Shown here in pieces: positions 8,112 through 16,721 of a stretch of DNA of 64,000 bases (positions are counted from its first letter, which is position 1; each line of letters opens with the position of its first letter). The DNA comes from Candidatus Obscuribacter phosphatis (lineage in GTDB: Bacteria > Cyanobacteriota > Vampirovibrionia > Obscuribacterales > Obscuribacteraceae). A model generated the notes under the pieces. It was given only the letters and a program-made list of their open reading frames with translations. It was not told the origin of the DNA and made no database searches. The position numbers and the translations under genes are program-made. The DNA lies in assembly GCA_001899315.1 (NCBI GenBank), contig MOYA01000004.1, positions 118,477 through 182,476 on the forward strand, read 5' to 3'.

Positions 8112-9377
8112 GTGGACTTTATTACTTATCAGTTAATGATTCCTTTTCTGCAGTTTGTTGTGCAGAAAACCCAAAGCTATGGTCTTGCCATAATCATGCT
8201 TACCTTGGCAGTGCGTGCCCTGGTGTGGCCCCTGGTTTCTAAGTCGACCAAAAATATGCAGAAGATGGGCAAGTTGTCGCCCATGCTCAAAGAGCTGCAA
8301 GAGCGCTACAAAGACGATCAAGAAATGTTGCAGCGCAAGATGATGGAATTTTGGTCGGTCAACAAAGTCAATCCGATGAGCGGTTGCTGGCCTATGTTGG
8401 TGCAGTTGCCGATCTTGTTGGCCCTCTTTGGTACCTTCAACGGACCGCCTTTTTCAGACAAGCCCATAGATGTGCCGGTCAAAGTTATTGAGGCAAAAGA
8501 AAGCGCTAAGAGAGAGCATAAAGAAGTATCTGGATCAAACTGCCCTTATGTCTCTAAGGACGGAAAAGTAGCCAAGCTGGTTGTTTTCCCCGGTGAGAGC
8601 AAGGCGGTAGAAGGCGATAAGGTCGATTTTTCCACCCGTGTGGTTGAAGGTGAAGTACCGGCTGATTTCAAAGTGAAATGGCAGGTACAAAAGGGTGCCA
8701 CCCTGGCCAAAGCTGATGAAGCCACCATTGACCAAGAGGGGCATGCTGTCTTTCTCAAGCCCGGTGACTATAAAGTAGAAGCCGTTGTTGAGGGTGTGGC
8801 CAAAAACGACTCTTTCTTGTTTATCAATTCACTCGGCAAAAAAGCCACCGGTCTGGAGCTGCTCAAACCCGAGAATCTCGACCTAGTGGCCATGATTGCT
8901 TTGTTTGGTCTAACCATGTTTCTATCTTCGAAACTGACCATGACCACCCCCAAAGACCCCAGCCAGATGGATGAGCAGCAGCGGGTTCAGGCTGATACAG
9001 CCAAAATGATGCCCCTGGTTATGACTGCTACTTTTGTCATCATCCCTTTGCCTGCCGGTGTTTATCTTTATATGTTGGTATCAAGCTTGGTGCAGACCTT
9101 GCAAACTTGGCTGATTATGCGCAAGCCGGCACCCGACCTGATCGATGTCGATGCTAATGGAAAAAATGCACCGACTGGTCTAAATAATCCCAATAATCAA
9201 AGGAATCCCAAAGTTATCGATATTGGCACAGCGCCTAGTTCTCAGAACAGCGGCAAAAACGGCAAGAACGGTGTTTCTTCCGATGAGGGCGCGACCATTC
9301 AGTTCGATCCAGATAAACTCGCCAAAGAAGGCGAGACTGTGGAAAAAGGCAAGTCAAAAAAGAAAAAGAAGAAGTAA
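8112..9377 (+). CDS. yidC: Membrane protein insertase YidC/Oxa1/Alb3 with an inserted extracytoplasmic domain
   Basis: YidC inserts and folds proteins in the cytoplasmic membrane. The core is present: a first TM segment with FVVQKTQSYGLAIIMLTLAVRALVWPL, the cytoplasmic coiled-coil loop PMLKELQERYKDDQEMLQRKMMEF, the NPMSGCWPMLVQLPIL segment, and two late TM helices around residues 250-330. It starts at a GTG and has no proteobacterial P1 domain. Between the second and third conserved TM segments (about residues 125-245) sits a beta-rich insert that looks Ig-like (VEGDKVDFSTRV, FKVKWQVQKG, PGDYKVEAVV). The C-terminus is polar and ends in a run of lysines, as in ribosome-binding tails. Confidence 0.94.
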   Translation: MDFITYQLMIPFLQFVVQKTQSYGLAIIMLTLAVRALVWPLVSKSTKNMQKMGKLSPMLKELQERYKDDQEMLQRKMMEFWSVNKVNPMSGCWPMLVQLPILLALFGTFNGPPFSDKPIDVPVKVIEAKESAKREHKEVSGSNCPYVSKDGKVAKLVVFPGESKAVEGDKVDFSTRVVEGEVPADFKVKWQVQKGATLAKADEATIDQEGHAVFLKPGDYKVEAVVEGVAKNDSFLFINSLGKKATGLELLKPENLDLVAMIALFGLTMFLSSKLTMTTPKDPSQMDEQQRVQADTAKMMPLVMTATFVIIPLPAGVYLYMLVSSLVQTLQTWLIMRKPAPDLIDVDANGKNAPTGLNNPNNQRNPKVIDIGTAPSSQNSGKNGKNGVSSDEGATIQFDPDKLAKEGETVEKGKSKKKKKK

Positions 9378-9380
9378 ACC

Positions 9381-9917
9381 ATGAATCTAAGCCAATTTGA
9401 CGATAATGCAAAAAGCTATTTGGAGAAAATCCTAGCCATTTTGGACATCGAAGCCGAGGTCTTGCAGGAAGATGTCGACGACACAACCACTTGTTATCGC
9501 ATCGAGTGCAAGTCGGATGATGCTCGTATTTTGATCGGTAAGAACGGTCAAACGCTCGAGTCTCTGCAGTTTGTAGTGCGCCAGATGGTGAAGAGCAAAA
9601 CCCTTGATAGAAGCCACTTTATCGTTGATGTCTGCGATTATCGCGGCAGAAGACGCCGTACTCTGGAAGAGCAAGCCAAGAAAGGCGCTGTTGCCGTGTT
9701 GAACGGTGATTCAGAGCGCTTCCCTTTGATGCCGATGACTGCCTATGATCGCCGCTTGGTGCATAATTATTTGCAAGAAAACTTCCCCGACCTGGCATCA
9801 GAAAGTGAAGGCGAAGGCGAAGGACGCCACATCGTCATAAGCTTTAAAGGACTGGAAGATGGCGAGGGCGGCGAAGACCATGGTGATGAAGCACACGATG
9901 GCGACGTCGAAGAATAG
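9381..9917 (+). CDS. jag: KH-R3H RNA-binding protein (Jag/KhpB family)
   Basis: This is an RNA-binding protein of the Jag/KhpB family, usually cotranscribed with yidC. A KH domain with ILIGKNGQTLESLQFVV (about residues 50-66) carries the G-x-x-G loop, and an R3H domain follows (MTAYDRRLVHNYLQE, then GRHIVISF). It lacks the N-terminal Jag_N domain found in Firmicutes, and the C-terminus is a Gly/Glu/Asp-rich acidic tail. The start is 3 bases after the yidC stop, so it is translationally linked. A strong terminator follows. Confidence 0.92.
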   Translation: MNLSQFDDNAKSYLEKILAILDIEAEVLQEDVDDTTTCYRIECKSDDARILIGKNGQTLESLQFVVRQMVKSKTLDRSHFIVDVCDYRGRRRRTLEEQAKKGAVAVLNGDSERFPLMPMTAYDRRLVHNYLQENFPDLASESEGEGEGRHIVISFKGLEDGEGGEDHGDEAHDGDVEE

Positions 9918-9956
9918 ATCTATTTTCGGCAAAGATAAGCCGAACTAAACCTAGAG

Positions 9957-9985
9957 AGACGGTTCCATCAGGGACCGTCTTTTTG
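9957..9985 (+). terminator. Rho-independent terminator of the rpmH-jag operon
   Basis: The stem AGACGGTTCC pairs with GGGACCGTCT around a short ATCA loop and is followed at once by TTTTTG. It lies 39 bases after the jag stop. Confidence 0.9.
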
Positions 9986-10082
9986 TTTGGGCTGGGTCGG
10001 TCTTGTTTGAAGATAGGAAGATCTGAAGATCAAAAAACAGTTTAGACGTTTTTTTTGATTATTATAACAAGTAGTAATAATC

Positions 10083-10135
10083 GCCAAAAAAAATGTGGGC
10101 TCCAGCCAATCTTTGCCAAGATTGAGAAGCCCACA
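10083..10135 (-). terminator. Long terminator hairpin for the HD-domain gene
   Basis: ATGTGGGCT (10092-10100) pairs with AGCCCACAT (10127-10135), and a nested stem CAATCTT/AAGATTG closes a TGCC loop. On the minus strand the hairpin is followed by a run of eight T (10083-10091), so it terminates the leftward HD-domain transcript 40 bases after its stop. Confidence 0.85.
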
Positions 10136-10174
10136 TCAGAGTTACAGATCTAATACCGTCTTGCTTGCTTTACT

Positions 10175-10837
10175 TCAACAGCGCAATAGCTCTCTGGCCA
10201 TATTCGCCCTTGCCTTTCTATCGGCAAAAGAGCTGATGGCAGGTGTGCGAAAGAGCACAGGCTCTTTGATGAACTTAGTGAGAAAAGCCCCGCGCCCTGC
10301 TCGGAAGTCTGTGTCGGAAATATGGCTGTACTCGAAGCGAATCTGCCGGCAGTAACGGTCGTAGGCACGCCGTTCAGCAGCCAAAATAAGCAGGTCGCAG
10401 TCGAGGAAGAGGTCGAGTTCTTCCTGGCTCAGAGCCGGGCTATCGACAATTCTCTTTTCGGTATGCGAAGCCGTCGCCATGATTAGCATTTCGACTGCAG
10501 ACAAGATTGCCTGCTCATCTTGTTTAGACCCAGCAGTACAGACGGCACTGATGAAACGCTTGGCCATTAACCAGGAGTCAAATTCGTTTGTCTTTGACTT
10601 TGGATTGTAGACGGCGTCATGGAAAAACACCGCCAGTCGCATGGCAACAGAGGGGGAAGGCGAGAATTTGTGCAGGTGATCGAGAAACTGACCGATGTGC
10701 TTGAGACGGTGGTAAGCCCGATGCTTTTCTCTGTAGAGCTTCTCCAGCTCAGCAAAGAATGGCCGCCAAATAAGCTCGTCCACTCCAAGCTCTTTCATTA
10801 AAGCTAGCCAGTATCGTTTGGCTTTGGTTTTAGACAT
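10175..10837 (-). CDS. HD-superfamily metal-dependent phosphohydrolase-like protein
   Basis: The 220-residue protein belongs to the family of predicted HD phosphohydrolases often mislabelled as an NMDA-receptor subunit homologue (COG4339). The diagnostic segment is AYHRLKHIGQFLDHL (about 39-53), followed by AVFFHDAVYNPKSKTNEFDSW (about 74-94), where the H..H...HD set would bind metal. It is cytosolic with no membrane segment. It appears monocistronic, with its own terminator. The biological substrate of this family is not established. Confidence 0.82.
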   Translation of the reverse strand: MSKTKAKRYWLALMKELGVDELIWRPFFAELEKLYREKHRAYHRLKHIGQFLDHLHKFSPSPSVAMRLAVFFHDAVYNPKSKTNEFDSWLMAKRFISAVCTAGSKQDEQAILSAVEMLIMATASHTEKRIVDSPALSQEELDLFLDCDLLILAAERRAYDRYCRQIRFEYSHISDTDFRAGRGAFLTKFIKEPVLFRTPAISSFADRKARANMARELLRC

Positions 10838-11060
10838 AGTTACCCCACTGTGGCAAAGCTTAGCCTATCTAAGGAAAATGGTTGTCCTATTGGAAGACTT
10901 GGTTTTTGGTAATAGTCGGCAGAGTCTGGTTGGGCTTTATGCCAAATTGGACACTGCCGACTTGCTCACTTACCTTGCTTAAACCAGGAAGACATTTACT
11001 GCAGGCATTTATGCCGCATTTGTCGTCATAAGCAAGGTCGCCTTAGAGACGACCGAGGTT

Positions 11061-12182
11061 CTACTCCGGCGTGCTCACCTTGCCGATGAAGAGCAGGGTG
11101 TCGGTGGTTTCGTCCACCAGGGCGGCAACAAAGGGGCGGTCCACGTCGATGCGCGGCACCATGCGCACGCATTCGAGGGCCACGCCGACTGCGGTCACGG
11201 CAGCTGCTTCACCGCCGTCTTCGTCGAAGCGAGCGAAGGTCTTGTGCTTGACCTGGCTGATGTACATGGAGGCATCGGCGAGGCCGCTCAGATCGGCGCC
11301 GGCGCTCAGGGCTTCGCTCATGCCCAGCTTGCCCAGCGATGCCTTGAGGTCGGTGTCGAATTCCACCTGGAAGCGCGGCAGGCTCAGTTCCACTTCGCTC
11401 TTGTAGGCCTGCTTGAGGGCAGTGAAAACAGCACCGTCGAAGTTCTGGACGAAGTCGTCGATATTGGCGCCCTCTGCCGGCAGCACCACATAGAGAACGA
11501 CGCGGCCGCTTGCACCGAAGGGCAGCGCCAGAGCCTGGTAGCTCTTGTTGCCGACATAGCGCAGTTCGGCCTCGCGGTTCATGAACATGGCCGAGACTTC
11601 GCCCTCTTCGCTGTTGAAGGCGCGGCTGTAGGTCATGCTCTTGTCGAAGGCTTCCGACCACTTGCCCTTGAAGTAGATGGCATTGAGGAGGAACATCACC
11701 ATGTCGGGAGAGATGGACTTGATGATGGTGGGAATCTTGCCCTTGGTCTTTTCGTCGGCCCAGGCGTTGATGGCGTCGACGGTGCCGGCGTCGCCGAAGT
11801 CGGCGTTGTTGATCGTGGCCTGGTAGGCGGCGACGACACGGTTGAGGAAATCAGGCTTGAAGGTCATCGACTGCTCGGCCCAAATGGCATTGGCCACGTT
11901 CAGCTCGACGCCGCTGCTCGGGTCGGTGAGAGCGGCAAGCAGGGCGGCCATCGAGGCGTTGATGGTCTCCAGGCTCTCGTTTTCGGAGAAGCCCAAGGTG
12001 GACTGCATGGCTGCCAGGGTGGTGGAGCGAGCACCGTTCATCGTCATGGCCAAGGCGATGGCCACCGAAGCCGGTGAGACGAGAACGTTCTTGCCCTTGT
12101 TCTGGCGGGCTTCTTCCTTGAACAGCGCCAGGCCGAACTTGGTGGTGGCGGAGGCGGCGGTGTTGCTGGTTTGGTTCGTCAT
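11061..12182 (-). CDS. Serpin (serine protease inhibitor family I4)
   Basis: This is a full-length serpin that would trap target proteases by insertion of a cleaved reactive loop. Visible marks are NVLVSPASVAIALAMTMNGA near the N-terminus, FLLNAIYFKGKWSEAF in the middle, and a C-terminal hinge DGGEAAAVTAV with small residues, typical of inhibitory serpins, then RPFVAALVDETTDTLLFIGKV. Counting 17 residues from the hinge glutamate puts P1-P1' at about Glu-Cys within LECVRM; the register is uncertain by a few residues. No signal peptide is present, so it acts in the cytosol or is released another way. The ATG at 12182 is preferred over a GTG 12 codons upstream. GC and codon choice (GCC, CTG, AAG, GGC) are clearly richer than in its neighbours. 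Confidence 0.93.
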   Translation of the reverse strand: MTNQTSNTAASATTKFGLALFKEEARQNKGKNVLVSPASVAIALAMTMNGARSTTLAAMQSTLGFSENESLETINASMAALLAALTDPSSGVELNVANAIWAEQSMTFKPDFLNRVVAAYQATINNADFGDAGTVDAINAWADEKTKGKIPTIIKSISPDMVMFLLNAIYFKGKWSEAFDKSMTYSRAFNSEEGEVSAMFMNREAELRYVGNKSYQALALPFGASGRVVLYVVLPAEGANIDDFVQNFDGAVFTALKQAYKSEVELSLPRFQVEFDTDLKASLGKLGMSEALSAGADLSGLADASMYISQVKHKTFARFDEDGGEAAAVTAVGVALECVRMVPRIDVDRPFVAALVDETTDTLLFIGKVSTPE

Positions 12183-12568
12183 GATTTCTACTTTTGGCTG
12201 TTGGGTTGAATCTTCCACTGCCAGTCTGCAACTTCAATTCATCACCAATTCAGGCGCTGATTTTAGCTAGTCAGTCTCTATAGGCAAGTCCAATTTTTTG
12301 CCTTAATGGCTGAGGACTTGCTGGAGAGGTTGCGCCTTATAGAGGTACTGATATTTTGGTGATGAGCGACTCGAAGGTAGAGGGCAGTAAAAGACAGCTT
12401 CAGACTAGGAAAGCAGAGACTATGATTGCCCTCTTTGTGTAGCAAGATGAGGGAAAGTTAGCGACCAGCTCATCCAAATTAGGGCTGATGCCGGCTTATA
12501 AGGGCTAATTAAGATTTCAGGCGGCTCTGTTAGCTGTGCTAACCTGGCTCTATTGATACCTGAGTTTG
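12183..12568. other. Intergenic region upstream of the serpin gene
   Basis: About 390 bases lie between the serpin start and the agmatinase stop, both on the minus strand. I see no reading frame, strong hairpin with a T-run, or repeat that I can name. It presumably holds the serpin promoter. Confidence 0.3.
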
Positions 12569-13624
12569 TTAGACAATAGGCTTTAGCTTGTTGCTCAAGG
12601 CGGTGAGATTGGCCAGGCGATAGAGCAAGCGGGCGCCGACATTAGCATCCCATTCATCATCTTGATCTGGTCCGGGAGCCACTTCGTTCACATCAAAACC
12701 GATCATTGTTTTGCCGCTTTGCACAGCGAGTTGCACCATATACAGTGCTTGTTCCATCTCTAAACCGCCTGGCACAGGGGTGCCAGTGTTGGGGCAGAGT
12801 TTTGGATCTAAGCCGTCTACATCAAAGCTGACATAGAATTTTTCAGGCAGATGATTGACTACCATTTGGCAAATTTCACTGTAATTTTCTCCGCTATAAA
12901 GGCGGGCTTTCAGATCGCGATCGAAATAAGTTGTGATGCGACCGTTGGAGCCGGCAATTAGTTCATATTCGTCCTGGCAATAGTCGCGTATACCCACCTG
13001 GACAAGCTTTTTGAGCTCATTAATCTTGAGGGCGTTGAACATAATCGAGGCATGCGAAAACTCGAAACCTTCGTAGGCATCTCTCAGATCGGCATGGGCA
13101 TCAAAGTGCAAAATGCCGAATTCGCCATGTTTCTTTGCCAGCGCTTTGAACAGTCCTAGGGGGGTGGAATGGTCGCCGCCGACTAAGCAGGCAATCTTGC
13201 CTTTCTCAAGCCAGTGTGCGGCTGTTTCTTCCACCCAACTATTCATTGTTTGGCAAGCTTGATCAATTTCTTTCAAAAGCCTTGCCATGTCTTTATCTTG
13301 CTTATCTGCACCTTGTTCGAGCATGCTGATATAGGCTTCGGCTTTGCCCCTAGCCAGTTCATTCATCAAAAGCAAATTTTCGGGCAGATCGAGCATGGAC
13401 AAGCCGATCTTCCAGGCATCGCTCAGTAAGGGCTCGAATAAATCCACCTGCCTAGAGGCTTGCAATATGGCGGCAGGTCCGGCTGCGGTGCCGGCTCTGT
13501 AAGAAACAGTCACTTCCCAGGGAACAGGAATGAGAACGATCTGAGCTTGTTCTGGGGTAAAGGGCAAGCCGAAGATATTGTCGGTGCTGGCCAGTCCATT
13601 TGGGTCGAATGCAAGTTCGGTCAT
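12569..13624 (-). CDS. speB: Agmatinase/arginase-family ureohydrolase
   Basis: This is a binuclear manganese ureohydrolase that most likely cleaves agmatine to putrescine and urea. All metal-binding motifs are present: LVGGDHSTP, HFDAHADLRD and SFDVDGLDP, plus GFDVNEVAPGPD near the C-terminus. It has 351 residues, longer than the 300-residue norm because of an inserted acidic/helical segment (about 85-135) between the N-terminal GTAAGPAAIL region and the GGDHS motif. Agmatinase, formiminoglutamase and guanidinobutyrase share these motifs, so the gene symbol is tentative. A small gene lies just upstream on the same strand. Confidence 0.85.
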   Translation of the reverse strand: MTELAFDPNGLASTDNIFGLPFTPEQAQIVLIPVPWEVTVSYRAGTAAGPAAILQASRQVDLFEPLLSDAWKIGLSMLDLPENLLLMNELARGKAEAYISMLEQGADKQDKDMARLLKEIDQACQTMNSWVEETAAHWLEKGKIACLVGGDHSTPLGLFKALAKKHGEFGILHFDAHADLRDAYEGFEFSHASIMFNALKINELKKLVQVGIRDYCQDEYELIAGSNGRITTYFDRDLKARLYSGENYSEICQMVVNHLPEKFYVSFDVDGLDPKLCPNTGTPVPGGLEMEQALYMVQLAVQSGKTMIGFDVNEVAPGPDQDDEWDANVGARLLYRLANLTALSNKLKPIV

Positions 13625-13719
13625 TTTTCAGTCTTTCTTGATAGTGCCTCTAGCTAGGCATAAGTTAGCTGAAAAAGACCTTGAGCGGGCCACTGCACCG
13701 CATTTCTTTATTTTGTTGC

Positions 13720-13977
13720 TTAAGCAGCCTGGAACGCCTCAGGCGCGGTTTTGTAATAAGGGCGTCTTTCTTTAGAGTTGATGTCGTCGGGCATGATTGG
13801 CAAGTCTTCGCAGGCTGCAGACGCGAAGCGACTGCCACTGGTAATTCTCTTGGCACCGGTCTTTAGCTCAAAGGCTGAGCGGTCGGCTAGAGCGCGCATC
13901 ATATCAGAGGCTTTCTTTACCGAGTTTGCTTCCCCTAATATTGCAGATTGGTTGGCTGGCATCGACATTGTAAGCAT
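13720..13977 (-). CDS. Small protein of unknown function upstream of the agmatinase gene
   Basis: The 85-residue product begins MLTMSMPANQSAILGEANSV and is polar and helical, with a C-terminal DDINSKERRPYYKTAPEAF segment. A good Shine-Dalgarno GAGG lies 5 bases before the ATG, which is the main support for it being real. A frame of similar length overlaps on the opposite strand (13778-14029) but has no comparable start signal. No known domain was recognised. The gap to the agmatinase start is 95 bases, so the two may be cotranscribed. Confidence 0.5.
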   Translation of the reverse strand: MLTMSMPANQSAILGEANSVKKASDMMRALADRSAFELKTGAKRITSGSRFASAACEDLPIMPDDINSKERRPYYKTAPEAFQAA

Positions 13978-14066
13978 ACTGACCTCAGAAACAGACTTTA
14001 GAAACAGAAAACGCCTTTCATGGCATTAACAATAGAACGGTCAACATAAAAAACACGTGAAATCGG

Positions 14067-15215
14067 CTAATAATTCTTTTTTTCTTTGCCGGCGTATTTT
14101 TTTAGCAGTTCTAGGGTGTTTCTGTCTCTGGCATTTTCGCCCAGACGGTTGAGCTTGTTCTGCAACATATTGATAGCCATGCCGGTCAAGAAACCGCGCC
14201 GACCAAAAAGCAACCAACCCAAAAGGAGCGAGCCGCCCAGACCATACAAAGCGGCATAGGAAAATTCGCCCTTGCCGGTAAGCTGTGTTTTGGCACCACT
14301 CTTTAGTCTATTGTAGATTTTGTCGGCTCTTTCTTGGACGGCTCTTGCCTTGCTGTGGTCGCCGATGCGGTCCAGCAAAACAGAGTAGGCAAAGAGTGTT
14401 TCGGCTACTTTGGCGCTATCTTTACCAAACTGTTCTTCTCGCATGTGCAGGGCTTTTTCATAGTTGAGAGTGGCTTCTTGCAGTTTGCCGCGGCTGGTGA
14501 GCAGATTGGCCAGGCGGGTATAACCCCTGCCGGTGCCCCGCTCTCCAAGGGTTTGGTCGCCTAGCTTGACGGCATTTTTGTAGCTTGCTTCGGCTTTATC
14601 TAGGTCGTTCATTTTGACATAGAGATCGCCATAGTCGACGCCTAAGGCTACTATCTTCTCGCTGGTTGGTCCATAGTGAGCCATTCTTATTGACTCTATC
14701 TCATTGAAGATAGGCAAGGCAGCCGGCCAGTTTTTCGACTCCACATAAGCACCGCCCAAGACTTCCAGCGAGAAGCCGGCATTGAGACCAAACAAGGTGG
14801 AAACCGGAGCTGTCGTATAGATTTTGCTGCTTAGCTGATTAAAGCCAAAGTAAGCCAAAAGAAAGCCACTTAGATCTAAGAGCATGAGGGACCAGACGGC
14901 TGCTAGAGCAAACTTTAGACTGTTGCGAAAAATCGATCTCGTTTTCATAAAACCGCTGAATAACGAGTTTTGAGGCACGGCAGTCTCGACCGCAGTTTCT
15001 ACTAAGGTTTCAATTACTGCCTTATGTGCTTTGCCGCTGACGCTGGTCAGTCTGTATATTTTGAAGGTTAACCAGGCGGCAAACCACAAAAGTTCGACAG
15101 ACAGGGCCAAAACTAGTTGTGGTGAAGGATGGGCTAGAGTAATTGGGATGAGATAACCGAGGCTGGTGAGAGCTAGGAGAAAAAGAGCAAGGGTAAGAAT
15201 TTGGTCACTGTTCAT
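14067..15215 (-). CDS. Membrane protein with tetratricopeptide repeats
   Basis: The 382-residue protein has two N-terminal membrane segments (about residues 5-52), a third after a short loop (about 95-122), and a fourth near the C-terminus (about 320-340). Between the third and fourth lies a soluble TPR block: IVALGVDYGDLYVKMNDLDKAEASYKNAV, then GYTRLANLLTSRGKLQEATLNYEKAL, then VAETLFAYSVLLDRIGDHSKARAVQ. This spacing is that of the kinesin light chain-like TPR_12 type. Such proteins usually act as scaffolds. Nothing in the neighbourhood names the partner. Confidence 0.8.
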   Translation of the reverse strand: MNSDQILTLALFLLALTSLGYLIPITLAHPSPQLVLALSVELLWFAAWLTFKIYRLTSVSGKAHKAVIETLVETAVETAVPQNSLFSGFMKTRSIFRNSLKFALAAVWSLMLLDLSGFLLAYFGFNQLSSKIYTTAPVSTLFGLNAGFSLEVLGGAYVESKNWPAALPIFNEIESIRMAHYGPTSEKIVALGVDYGDLYVKMNDLDKAEASYKNAVKLGDQTLGERGTGRGYTRLANLLTSRGKLQEATLNYEKALHMREEQFGKDSAKVAETLFAYSVLLDRIGDHSKARAVQERADKIYNRLKSGAKTQLTGKGEFSYAALYGLGGSLLLGWLLFGRRGFLTGMAINMLQNKLNRLGENARDRNTLELLKKYAGKEKKNY

Positions 15216-15279
15216 TTAATGGTGATACCACAGGCGGTGTTAACTGCTTGAGCGCAATTACTTTTGCCTTTTAGTTAAG

Positions 15280-16518
15280 CTAAACGGCTACTCTGGATGC
15301 CAATTGCGAATTGGTTCGCATCAATGTGAATTCCACTATCGACATATCAAGCTTAATAGAGCCTGTGCGTACGCGTCTGTGCAAGTCGACCGCCTTATCT
15401 ATTTCTTTCTGCTCATGAGGATTGGTTTGGCTCAAAAGTTTTTCAAACTTTTCAGAGTCGGTGACGGCAATCTTCAAGGCTTCCTTCATCGAAGTGCCTT
15501 CTTTAATGCCCAGTTTGCTGAGCAAGTCTTTTTCTTTGGCGGCTCTTGCTACAACATCGGCTAACTTGGTAGGGGTCATAAAGCCTGTCAATCTGAGGTA
15601 TTCATAAAGTGAAATGCCTCTGGCAAACTCGTTGTTCAGTAGCTGCGATGCTACACCCAAAGGTGGAAACTGCCCGGTTTGGGCTTGATCTTTCAGGGTT
15701 TCGACGGCTTTCTTGATTGATATTTCACCACACCGAGCCTTCTTTTGCAGAGCCAGAGCCTTATCGAGAAGGGCTTCATCAATCCAGCCGTGTTCGGTCA
15801 AGACTTCGCCTATCATCTTGTTATTGGCTTCAGCAATACTAGCTGCAATTTCTATCTCAGATTCGCGCACAGCACCAGAAAGAGTAAGCAAGTCACCAAG
15901 CCTTGTGTTATCTGAGCTTTCGCTGGCGGTGGAAGCATCAATTGCTTCTTTCAGTAAGTTGAGACCAAGATTGAGTTCTATGGCGCCGAGCCTGATATCG
16001 TGCTGCACCTTTAGAGTGGTGTTGAGATTGGTCTCGTGCACCCGGTCAAGCAAAAGCAAGATGCGACCGAGGGGAAGCCCTGAGTAATCGCTGACTTTGA
16101 GGAATTCCTCGACTTCTTCTTCTTGCATTTGTCCTGAGCCGACCAGGAGTTCACCCAAGCGACTGCCTTTTGAGGCATAGGCATCGACACCGAGGGTAAC
16201 CAAAGCGTCCGCAAAGCGCCAATTGTTTCGTCTGACCAAGTCGATAGCAGTTTTGGCTTGAGACAAAGTGAGAAGCCCGTCTTTGAGCATCCATTGCGCG
16301 TCCAGTACGCCTTTTAGACTGGCGGTAGAAATGCGCTCGAACATGACCAGCACCTTGCCCACTGGAAGACCTGTCTCCAGCGAGACTTTCAAGGCACGTC
16401 TGATTTCTTCTTCCTCCAGCAGGCCGAAGTAAGACAATAACGGCCCGAGTCTGTAGTCCGAGGTACCAACGTTCATATTCAGCTTTGGGTCTCCAGTCAT
16501 GAGCGCGGGCTCGGGCAT
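15280..16518 (-). CDS. Protein built of repeated GspE/MshE N-terminal-like helical units
   Basis: The 412-residue soluble protein repeats a unit of about 40 residues of the form LG.LL...G....EE...AL......LP.G..L. Copies are seen at about residues 24-66 (LGPLLSYFGLLEEEEIRRAL), 120-165 (LGELLVGSGQMQEEEVEEFL), 205-255 (LGDLLTLSGAVRESEIEIAA, IGEVLTEHGWIDEALLDKAL), and a weaker copy near 300-340. The unit resembles the N-terminal domain of type II secretion/type IV pilus ATPases (GspE_N/MshEN), some of which bind c-di-GMP. No ATPase domain follows. I infer a stand-alone ligand-binding or adaptor role. Confidence is high for the repeats and low for function. Confidence 0.7.
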   Translation of the reverse strand: MPEPALMTGDPKLNMNVGTSDYRLGPLLSYFGLLEEEEIRRALKVSLETGLPVGKVLVMFERISTASLKGVLDAQWMLKDGLLTLSQAKTAIDLVRRNNWRFADALVTLGVDAYASKGSRLGELLVGSGQMQEEEVEEFLKVSDYSGLPLGRILLLLDRVHETNLNTTLKVQHDIRLGAIELNLGLNLLKEAIDASTASESSDNTRLGDLLTLSGAVRESEIEIAASIAEANNKMIGEVLTEHGWIDEALLDKALALQKKARCGEISIKKAVETLKDQAQTGQFPPLGVASQLLNNEFARGISLYEYLRLTGFMTPTKLADVVARAAKEKDLLSKLGIKEGTSMKEALKIAVTDSEKFEKLLSQTNPHEQKEIDKAVDLHRRVRTGSIKLDMSIVEFTLMRTNSQLASRVAV

Positions 16519-16697
16519 GCTGACAACTATATCTAAAGTTTATATGCCCCTTAGTCTGGAAAGATTTCAGATCAAGAGACTGCTTGGCTCTTAATTAAAC
16601 ACTTGTTTGCAAACTGAAGCAAGGATATTGGTGGTGGGAAAATGTCACTATTATCATAAATCGCGTTGTTTTTCGATCGGCGTAAGTTTGGATTTTT

Positions 16698-16721
16698 GGA
16701 ATAACCGATATCGGTTATTCC
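16698..16721. repeat. Perfect 24-bp palindrome over the GT2 stop codon
   Basis: GGAATAACCGAT is followed directly by its reverse complement, so the 24 bases are a perfect palindrome that includes the TAA of the glycosyltransferase gene. On the plus strand it is followed by GTTTTCTT and on the minus strand by AAAAATCC. It is therefore a weak terminator at best for the leftward gene and may be a protein-binding site or transcript-end structure. Confidence 0.5.

Noticed and set aside
11244-12077. 277-codon plus-strand frame
   Set aside because: Antisense of the serpin gene, GC-rich; no recognisable domain.
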